Shown: piece after piece, positions 56,904-64,000 of the stretch
How the letters are laid out: the number at the start of each line of letters is the position of its first letter
Numbering within the stretch: position 1 is the stretch's first letter
NCBI GenBank assembly: GCA_949775045.1
Contig: OX459095.1
Location: forward strand, 24,429,278-24,493,277
DNA from: Metridium senile
Taxonomy: Eukaryota; Cnidaria; Anthozoa; Actiniaria; Metridiidae
Length of the DNA: 64,000 nt
Reading direction: 5' to 3'
Translations under genes and position numbers: made by a program
Notes under the pieces: generated by a model
What the model was told of the DNA's origin: nothing
The model's database searches: none
The model's input: the letters and a program-made list of their open reading frames with translations, nothing else

Positions 56904-59900
56904 ATGAAATACCTAGTTGCTCTTCTTGTTGCTGCTGTTGGCTTGGCCGTTGTCTGTGCTGATCCCGCAAGTGATCTCTATGAACTTGGTAAGGAATAAC
57001 ACTCTTCCATAGCCTTCCTCCCCTCCTCTTTCTTGTTCGTTGTTGTTTCTTTCTTTCTTCACATTTGGTTCTTATTTATATATATTTCCTTCTTATTTCT
57101 CTGTTAATTTCTTCTTTTACGTCCGTTATGCCTATCTTTCTTAGAATTTTATACTTTTCGCTATTTGTTTTTCTCCTCATTTGTTTTATTTTTCTTTGTT
57201 TTTTTTTCCTTCTTGTGTCGTTCTTAATCTGTCCTATCTTTCTTGTCTCTTGTAACTATCATTTTCGTCCTGCCTTAAGTTTTTGTTCTACGTCCTGTGT
57301 GCTATACACTGCAAAAACGGCTGAGTAGATACAAATCAGTATACTTGAGTTAATCATGCATTTAGGATGACACTTTATAGTTAGTAAACCCAACTCATTA
57401 TTAAGAGTAAACATCAATGTAAATGCGCCATATTGAGTACAATGTACTCAATATATTGAGTTGAACCTTACTTTTACTCACTATAGAGTTGGGTTTACTC
57501 ATTATAAAGTGTCATCCTGCATGCATGATTAACTCAATATACTGAGTTGTATCTACTCAGCCGTTTTTGCAGTATACTTTTCTTTTAATTTTTAATACGT
57601 CGTTTTATTTTTGTCTAACACCATATTGTTAAAATATTCAAATATTAAATTGCATGGTTCTATTTTCTTACTTTACAGTGAAAGCCAGTCCAGGACGAGG
57701 TAAGTCATATTATTACTAGTGGTCTCTGTCATATACGTATAGGACAATTTAATAGTCCATCTTTCAACATTTTCCTCCTGCTTATTTCTAAACTCAATAT
57801 TGTAAATATAATATCAGCATCCTATTGAATTTCAGGTGAATGCAAAGACACCTTCAGGAAAAATATCTGTGGAGATGTAAGTTAACTATAGTATGTAAAC
57901 TATTGTGAACTGAAATGAGATTATAGAATGAGATTCGTAAAACGTTTTAATGAACGGATGCAATTTTCATCTGAAAACCAGATTCTCTCATGTTTTCCTT
58001 AGCTGCAACAAATTATTACTACTCATGTATTTTCTAGTATAAAGGGATTTTATGGCAGCTGGCCATATTTGTGGTCAAAAAAAAAAAAAAAACAGAGCTT
58101 TTCTCTAGGGAACTGAAATTATTTGTCATTCAGAAACTATCTGTTGTTCTTTCCCACAAACATGGCTGCCATTAAATAGCTCTTAAAGTAATTTATGCGC
58201 TTTGTTTTTAAACAACGTATACAAGATTCAAAGATGATTGATCATTGGAAAGCGATTATGGGAAGCATAATTAAAACTAGACGCATAACTGCGTGAACTC
58301 GGGATTCTCTTTGATGCTCTAGCTACGCGTTTAATTATAAGTACAATTCATGAAAATAGACGCCTGCGTGAACGCGCACTTAATTTCATCAGAAATTTGT
58401 TTATCTGCCTATATCTGATATGAATAATTTGCAGTTTCTTTTTGTAGATTACCTGTAAAACTGTCACTAAATTGAATTTCATAATCAGTATTAAACACAT
58501 TTAAACTTGTGGGTAGTTCTGATTTCATGAGAAATGACTGTCATGCCGATTGTGACAATCAGAACTGATCCTCAACATTCATGATCATTACAAGCTCATT
58601 TGATGAATTAATTTCATTTTTGTTATTATAAATTAAAGAGCATAAACTCATTGCAGCACATTGTTGTAATTTTAAAGGTAAAAGCATTACCTTTGCTATA
58701 TGGTGCTGTTATTGTGTTGCTTGGATCAACATATAGTGTGTTTTTAGGACCAGTATTCTTCTCTACATCATAATATAGTTTACACTTACAGTAATTCATT
58801 ACATGTGACCGAGTCATATAGAGAGACATAGGTCTATTACAAGAAAGGGACGATATATACCGACTGGCTTTACATTTTAACCTTTTTTTGAGAAATAAAT
58901 GCTTGTGTCCCAATCCCCTTGAACTTTGAAGAATAATGCTCGATTTTGACCTTTGCACAGTTAATATAATTATGTAACTCAGAAGACCTTGGTATATTTG
59001 AGCGTATTCTATGATAAACAAACAAACCTTGGATAACGAGATCTGGTATTATTTGTAATCTTTATTGTGACTTCTGCATCATACATTCATACCTGTACAG
59101 TCAAACAACTAGTAATATATCACAATCACTGAACGATGAAATGACAATAGTTTGAGTGTAGCGGTCGATGAACTTGACTGTTTTAATTTGTACCCTAATA
59201 AAGACTAATATCAAATAGGAAAAACTGAAAATACTTCCTTGAATTAAAAATAATAAAAGAAGCAAGGTACTTAGCATTATTAATATGAAAGAAGTCATGA
59301 TTTTTGAAAAGCAAGGCGGCCTTACTTTGAGTCTGGTTGACTGTAAACACAAGTCGCTAGTCTTGCATCTTCTTCGCTTAAAATGCCGCTTGCAATCCTC
59401 GTTTTTTCTTCGGTAGACCTTTGTTCACATTCTGTAGTTGAGCTTTGTTGTTTTAGAGTTTGTATAAGTTTGATTATAATTCGCTTTTGAATACATAGTT
59501 TAAGTTTCACGATAGGCATTTTCATAGTCAGTTTGACGATAGATTCGCGGCGTCTCTCTAAATCTCCTTTCCGAAAACGCTCGACATCTTTTAGTGTGGC
59601 TATACCGCGAATGGTGTGTGAATTTGTAAGCGATTTGAGCGTATTTAAAGACGTTGAATCGAGTTGAATCCATACCTTGAAAAATAACTACTCCACTGTC
59701 AATAGCGAGAAGCAAAATGGACGCCTCGCCACGAGTTCTGATTACGTGAATGACGTAACTTCGACCATACTGCGCGTGCGCGGCAATTTGACGACGACCA
59801 AAGAAAAATAATGCCGAATTTTAAACTCGGTGATTCCACAGGAATCCCGAGTAATAAGCCGCTTTCGAGCTGTTCTCTCAAAAAATAGAACTACAGTTGT

Positions 59901-60382
59901 GGGCTTTGAAAATTAGCAAAAGACTACATAAAATTGAATATATGGTTAGTAGGGAGAATCAGTCCTGTGCAACTTCAATTTTAGACATGCCCCAAAGCTC
60001 ATTACACTTATTTCATACATAAATATCACAACGAACACCACACAACAAACTAACATGTTATGTTCAAAAGTTCATTGCACTTATTTCATACATAAATATC
60101 ACAACGAAGAAACATGACAAACTAACATGAATATGCTCTTGTGCTAGTTGAATTAAATTGAAAAACTCGTATCCTGCTCGATCGTTTTGAAAATGCTTTC
60201 AAGGCGGACGCAGTCAATTAATAATTGGATACCTATATCGTCATTGTTTCTTCCCTGCTTGACCAACTACTATTTTTGTTTTCTTCGAACAGCTCGTTGA
60301 CCGACATCACTGTGCAAGGAGGAACACCCGCATGGGCAGCTTTGCATTACAACACTGTCAACTGATGTGCGGATTGTGTTAA
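56904..60382 (+). CDS. Secreted ShK-domain peptide precursor, four coding exons
   Basis: Coding exons: 56904-56988, 57679-57699, 57836-57876 and 60293-60382, all with GT-AG introns, giving 78 residues. Residues 1-19 are a signal peptide (start MKYLVALLV; cleavage expected after VCA). Residues 20-37 are a short acidic-to-basic linker. Cysteines at 38, 47, 56, 71, 75 and 78 give spacing 8-8-14-3-2, with the CxxxCxxC ending typical of ShK domains. The third gap is longer than the 9-10 usual in the classical potassium-channel blockers. No Lys-Tyr pair, the usual channel-blocking dyad, is present after the second cysteine. Family members include sea-anemone toxins, neuropeptide-like proteins and modules of metalloproteases. 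Whether this one is a venom component is not shown. Exon 2 has only 21 bases and is phase 1-1, so skipping it keeps the frame. Confidence 0.85.
57308..57573. mobile_element. MITE in intron 1 of the ShK-type gene, 266 bp
   Basis: The ends are actgcaaaaacggctgagta and its complement. Inverted homology runs about 90 bases through gagttaatcatgcat, aggatgacactttata and gtaaacccaactc. The 4-base flank atac is on both sides (57304-57307 and 57574-57577). It is internal to the intron and far from splice signals. Confidence 0.85.
58626..59021 (-). pseudogene. Transposon polyprotein N-terminal fragment with 2A-like motif
   Basis: A 131-codon minus-strand frame contains DVEKNTGP at residues 85-92, one change from the ribosome-skipping 2A signature (DxExNPGP: the first Pro is Thr here). 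It is followed by YVDPSNTITAPYSKGN. 2A-like peptides occur near the N terminus of many invertebrate retroelement and transposon proteins, and I recall the following stretch from such proteins, though I could not search it. The frame then degrades. It is a decayed element fragment lying inside intron 3, in antisense to the gene. Confidence 0.5.
59322..59676 (-). other. Possible minus-strand exon, product unknown
   Basis: One minus-strand frame is open for about 118 codons from an acceptor-like site (ttatttttcaag|gtatgg at about 59677) to a stop at 59322. It reads as mixed charged sequence (TIRGIATLKDVERFRKGD, later ILSEEDARLATCVYSQ). The CpG-richer stretch at 59700-59860 could be a promoter or a first exon. 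Chance open runs of this length are expected a few times per window, so this is weak. It may also be transposon-derived. Confidence 0.2.
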
Positions 60383-60499
60383 ATGTTAAGGTAAAACAAA
60401 AACAAGTTTTATTTGTCTTATATGAAACATTACATATCAATACATCCTTGAAATAAACGTTAAAGTTACGTTATGTTATAGTTACGTTGCAGTTATTCA

Positions 60500-60605
60500 T
60501 CAAGGTTATCATCTTATGCTGCCATACCTATTGTTATAATAATTATATGTATCCATAACTTAGTTTTAATCATTATATGATGCCATAACCATTGCTTTAA
60601 TCATT
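60500..60605 (+). repeat. 31-bp minisatellite, left part
   Basis: Diverged units of atgatgccataaccattgct + ttaatcatta, of the same kind as 61555-61690. The array is broken at 60605 by the composite foldback. Confidence 0.7.
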
Positions 60606-61451
60606 TTAAAAAACTCATTAATAATTCATGACCATTTTGCCCAATCCGATGCTCCTCTCTGGTCACGAGGAAAGGATTGTATATCGCATAATCTACGTTT
60701 GAAAGGCGGAGGAATTATAGTGTATTAAAAAATTCATGAATAATTAATGAGACATTTTCAAAAGAAATCATGACCATGACGAGTGTTGTAAATCTGATAC
60801 AACACTAGTGTTGTATATCCTGATTTGCATAAGTTTTAACTGGTAATTTTACGGCAAAATTTCTTTTAATCTTGAAAATTTTGGTAAAATATGAAAGAGC
60901 TAACCTAGACATTTTTTAAGTAGTTTACAACATTCGCGTCCGTGTTGTATCGGCGATACAATCGCGCGCCTTCGGCTTGCGATTGTATCTGCCGATACAA
61001 CACGGCCGCTCATGTTGTAAACATTACGAATAGAAGAACAATTGAATGCAAATAAACATGAAGCATTATATAATGGCACATGTGTCATTATATAATGCTT
61101 CATGTCCATAATTCAGATATTACCCTCCCCCTTCTCTACTGACGAGTAAACATCAGACTTAGAAAATAATTTACTTTTGGATTTTTGGCGAAAATAAATA
61201 AGAGTGCCAATGCCAGGAATCGAACCGAGACCTTCTGCTTGGTTGTATCCGCTTAAGCCATTATACTACAAAATCAATCGATGAAAAGTTTGCAACGAAA
61301 TGTCATCAAGTTTGTTAACATTCAAGTTGGTTAGCATTCCTCTATAATTACTTTAGATGAATTCCCAAATGCAAACAACCTTCCGTTTTCTTTTGTTTCA
61401 TCGATATTGGACAAAATGGTCATGAATTACTAATGAGTTTTTTAAGTGATT
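60606..61451. mobile_element. Composite foldback element, about 845 bp
   Basis: The ends are inverted: ttaaaaaactcattaataat + tcatgaccattttg at the left and the complement caaaatggtcatgaa...atgagttttttaa at the right. Inside are a palindrome at 60940-61015 (cgtgttgtatcggcgataca with tgtatctgccgatacaacacg), a second at 61046-61103 (catgaagcattatataatg with its complement), and the SINE copy at 61092-61290. Confidence 0.65.
61092..61290 (-). mobile_element. tRNA-derived SINE-like repeat, copy B
   Basis: Reverse strand: an A-box-like tagtataatggcttaagcgg is followed by the perfect B box ggttcgattcc (61216-61226 on the plus strand, as ggaatcgaacc). The acceptor stem does not pair, so it is not a tRNA. 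The body matches copy A at 2783-2940. Confidence 0.7.
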
Positions 61452-61453
61452 CA

Positions 61454-61546
61454 AAAAACTCGCAGCACGTGTTTTATCAGGTATAAAATCCCTTGGGCTT
61501 CGCCCTCGGGATTTTATACCTGATAAAACACTGCTGCTCGTTTTTT
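61454..61546. mobile_element. Short foldback hairpin, copy 2
   Basis: Same outer 28 bases as 54890-55000 on both arms, with the centre aaaatcccttgggcttcgcc + ctcgggatttta. It directly follows the composite foldback and precedes the resumed minisatellite. Confidence 0.75.
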
Positions 61547-61554
61547 AAATAGTA

Positions 61555-61690
61555 CATATGATGCTATAACAATTGTTTTAATCATTAGATTATGCTATAA
61601 CAATTGTTTTAATCATTAGATGATGCTATAACAATTGTTTTAATCATTAGATGATGCTATAACAATTGTTATAATCATTACGTTGCGAGT
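61555..61690 (+). repeat. 31-bp minisatellite, right part, 4 copies
   Basis: Four near-identical units of tgatgctataacaattgttt + taatcattaga (one with gattatg). The left continuation is at 60500-60605. Confidence 0.85.
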
Positions 61691-62320
61691 ATTCAATACA
61701 TATACACTTCTTTCAATAAAGTTGACGTAATGAGCAGCGAATGGCGAACGGGAGATTGAAGGACCGAAAAGGATTGTGGTCACGCATGCGACAAACCAAG
61801 TGTTTGTCTGGATTGCACAATTTCATAAATTATTAGCTATTCTTCAATATAAATTGGGCTGACATTGAGCTGAGTTAATTTGTTTTATGCCACATAATTA
61901 ATTTGGTCATGCAATCACCATTCACCGTTCGCTCTGTCAAACCTATTTGAAATATTAAGTGTTTACAAACTAGGATGCTTGTCTGTAGTGTGGAATATGA
62001 ACCGTAATGATGATTCTTAGTGTGTTGCACTTTGTAACACTTGATTGTATTCCAAAAAATACATAAATTGACCCAATACCGCGAGCTACCTTTTCGTATT
62101 AACAATTCTTCCACTTTTATGTCAAAATGTTAAGGTATTGTTAAGGTTATGTTAAGGTAATGAGATATTTATATTCGGATTTTATACGTTTTAATTTTCA
62201 CTAGTCGATATACGTTTATTATAAACATGTGGAGTAAACCATATCCCTCTCTTTTTCTCGTTCTTCTCTCATTCACCTGGGTCATTATTTTTTAACTAAT
62301 GTATTATTCCTTTTTTTCAG
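61691..62320. other. Rest of the 3' UTR intron of the ShK-type gene
   Basis: The intron begins after ttaag|gtaaaa at 60390 and ends with the strong acceptor ttcctttttttcag at 62320. This last part has no recognised element. Confidence 0.5.
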
Positions 62321-62442
62321 TTGCTCTCCCAGACGATTCGACAATGAAAACCCGGACATGAAATAAAGACAATGATTTTCAAGAATCAAATGATAGCTGT
62401 AGAACGTACATGTGAACAATAAACAATGCTAAACCAATCAGT
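62321..62442 (+). other. 3' untranslated exon of the ShK-type gene
   Basis: The stop codon (60380-60382) is followed by a donor eight bases later, so the 3' UTR continues in this exon. It starts ttgctctcccagacg and contains two AATAAA signals (62362-62367, 62418-62423). Cleavage is expected near 62440. An intron this close to the stop (within 50 bases) would not normally trigger nonsense-mediated decay. Confidence 0.6.
62418..62423 (+). terminator. Polyadenylation signal AATAAA
   Basis: Canonical hexamer in the final exon of the ShK-type gene. A first copy at 62362-62367 could give a shorter message. This one is followed by a T/G-rich stretch (tgagtctttacttgtgtt), as expected downstream of cleavage. 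Confidence 0.65.
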
Positions 62443-62814
62443 ACTGAGTCTTTACTTGTGTTAATCTTTAAATGATGTGCCAGCTACACTATTTTAGAAA
62501 AAAGCCGTCGCAGCAGTAAGCAAATAACGTATATTTTTTATTTGATTATACAATGGTAGAATGCTGGGGTGCATACTTATCATACATGTAATCACTCTTA
62601 TTACTTGTAACACGTCTGATTTCACCCACATTTGAGGAAAGCTAATATTTTACCCAAACAAGTTATAATTAGTATACTACATTTACTCGAATAACCGCCG
62701 CGACATCTATTAAATTGTTCTCGATTTCACTGTCCCCTTCTTGATCAAAACTACGAATATTGGGGAGATAACTTAATAGGCGAGCGGTGAAATATAATAA
62801 CTTTGAACTGAAGA
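62443..62814. other. No gene recognised
   Basis: Spacer between the ShK-type gene and the LINE fragment; nothing recognisable. Confidence 0.5.
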
Positions 62815-63233
62815 ATTTTTTTTATTTTTATTTTTTTTTATTTTTTATTAGCTTCGCCTTAATAATATACAATAACAGAAAACAAAATTACATCACAAAG
62901 AAAATAAATAATAACATGGCAGGGTACCCACAACAGCGTTAGCCAATTACTGTGGGCCCAGAATATAAAAGTATAAGAAAAACTTATTACAAACAAGTAA
63001 AATTATTGGCAACATGACACAGGTAAATCTAGACTGCGGACTGAATTACATTTGATACATATAGATTTGAAAGTGCGAGGATTGTCAGGGTCATACAGTT
63101 CTAATGAGTTAAAGTAGTATTGTTTCAGAGAGGTTTTAAAAGAGTTCAGGTTGTCCATTTTAAACAAGGGTTCTAGTTCGTTCCATATTCGTGAACACCT
63201 AATTACAAAGGATTTCTGATAATAGTCCATGAG
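62815..63233 (-). pseudogene. LINE 3' end: reverse-transcriptase C terminus and tail
   Basis: The minus-strand frame 63230-63003 reads the C-terminal end of a non-LTR reverse-transcriptase protein (YQKSFVIRCSRIWNELEP, then SFKTSLKQYYFNSLEL and a terminal Cys pair). It is followed by a 3' UTR and an A-rich tail (T-rich on the plus strand, 62817-62850). It is truncated at the 5' end near 63233. The 3' UTR phrase gccaattactgtgggccc is shared with 21026-21125. Confidence 0.8.
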
Positions 63234-64000
63234 CTGATTTCTGTAAAGGCTCTAAAAATCGATTTTCGTAGCACCCCCCTGGAGACATAGTGAAACTGGT
63301 ATCAAATTAAAGCTTAGTGTCTATACTTTGAAGATTCACTTGTTACTTTTCATGTAACCTGTGCTTAAGCAAGATATCCGACCTTTTTTGAGGGGGGTGG
63401 GGTAGGGGAGTATTTTATATGAAGTAACACTCTCTAAACAAAAGGTAAAATAACTCTGTTGATATAGCTGCAATATCCACAAAACTTTCCACAAATGTTC
63501 CTCTGAGTGTTTGTAGACCTACAAACGTATGTATAGGGGGCTTAGATGTTTCCATGGTAACGGTTGCTAGGGAAATGGCAAAATACAAAAATATGCACTA
63601 TTTTTCAGTATTTTTACATTTTTTTCATAAAATTAATGAACTATTAGTACTTTTATTGCAAGACTTGAGAATAAAGATCAAAAGAATTGCTATTTGGCTT
63701 TGCATTCAACGTGTTTTTCCATAAAATCGGTCAATGTCTGCTTTTTAAATTGGAGATCTGAAAAAGCCCTAAACTTGAAAAAAATTCATAATTATACTTA
63801 GCAATGTTTTTTAAAGCTCAAAACACTGCACATTCATATTCTCGATTCAAATCAATACTTCTCTTCAAGAAAATTACCATTTCATCATCATAGGGGTACA
63901 TGTATCATCGATGCTAGGGGGAAGGGGTTAGTGGGGTTAGTGGTGCCAATGTTTTAACGATATCCAGACAATGTAACAAGATAAAAAAAAAAAAAAAAAA
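63234..64000. other. No gene recognised; terminal poly-A
   Basis: G-runs at 63390-63410 and 63918-63945 and a poly-A at 63982-64000 are the only distinctive points. The window ends inside the poly-A, so an A-tailed element could continue beyond it. Confidence 0.5.

Larger units (their letters stand above)
57877..60292 (+). other. Intron 3 of the ShK-type gene (2416 bp)
   Basis: Donor gtaagt at 57877, acceptor ttttcttcgaacag at 60292. It holds a transposon-derived frame (58626-59021, minus) and a possible minus-strand exon (59322-59676). It also holds a pair of direct repeats near 59995-60130 (ttcatacataaatatcacaa, twice). The intron separates the first two cysteines from the other four. Confidence 0.75.

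Noticed and set aside
61196..61290. Functional tRNA gene on the minus strand
   Set aside because: A and B boxes are present, but the 5' acceptor strand does not match the 3' strand.

Overview
The window reads as animal nuclear DNA, most likely from a cnidarian and probably an anthozoan such as a sea anemone. It is strongly AT-rich, genes are split by GT-AG introns, and tRNA-derived SINEs, LINE fragments and foldback/MITE elements are dense. One gene encodes a short secreted precursor with a six-cysteine ShK-type domain, a family abundant in sea anemones. The cnidarian placement is inference; nothing here fixes a species. No bacterial operon, rRNA or functional tRNA was seen.

Only two host protein genes can be supported well. 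A two-exon rhodopsin-like GPCR lies at 33664-35157 (+). A ShK-domain secreted peptide gene has coding exons at 56904-60382 (+) and a 3' untranslated exon near 62321-62440. A few weaker exon candidates are listed with low confidence (6867-7705, 21394-21513, 28005-28133, 42149-42274 with its duplicate, and the minus strand at 59322-59676).

Region by region: 1-31,000 is almost gene-free and holds foldback elements, SINEs, minisatellites (90 bp x8 at 10.9-11.6 kb; 108 bp x3 at 25.5 kb; 82 bp x3 at 28.4 kb), a long TTA tract and about 96 perfect CAAA copies at 29.96-30.34 kb. 30.7-33.4 kb holds a 9-bp-TSD foldback element and a frameshifted LINE reverse transcriptase. 33.6-35.6 kb is the GPCR followed by a SINE tail. 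36.7-52.4 kb is the most striking part. It has a 284+284 bp palindrome, a tandem segmental duplication (copy 1 36984-44099, copy 2 44100-48053), a 3155-bp foldback element present in copy 1 only, two smaller elements nested in the opposite arms of that foldback, and an 860-bp inverted repeat around a 200-N gap, with a 1869-bp element inserted in its left arm only. Because each insertion has an uninterrupted partner inside the window, four target-site duplications (6, 9, 3 and 8 bp) can be read directly against an empty site. 53.4-63.3 kb holds MITEs, the ShK gene with transposon debris in its introns, a foldback composite that splits a minisatellite, and a LINE 3' end.

The two host genes have no evident functional link. 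The biology visible here is mainly how non-autonomous elements with long or minisatellite-filled inverted repeats layer on one another and on segmental duplications.
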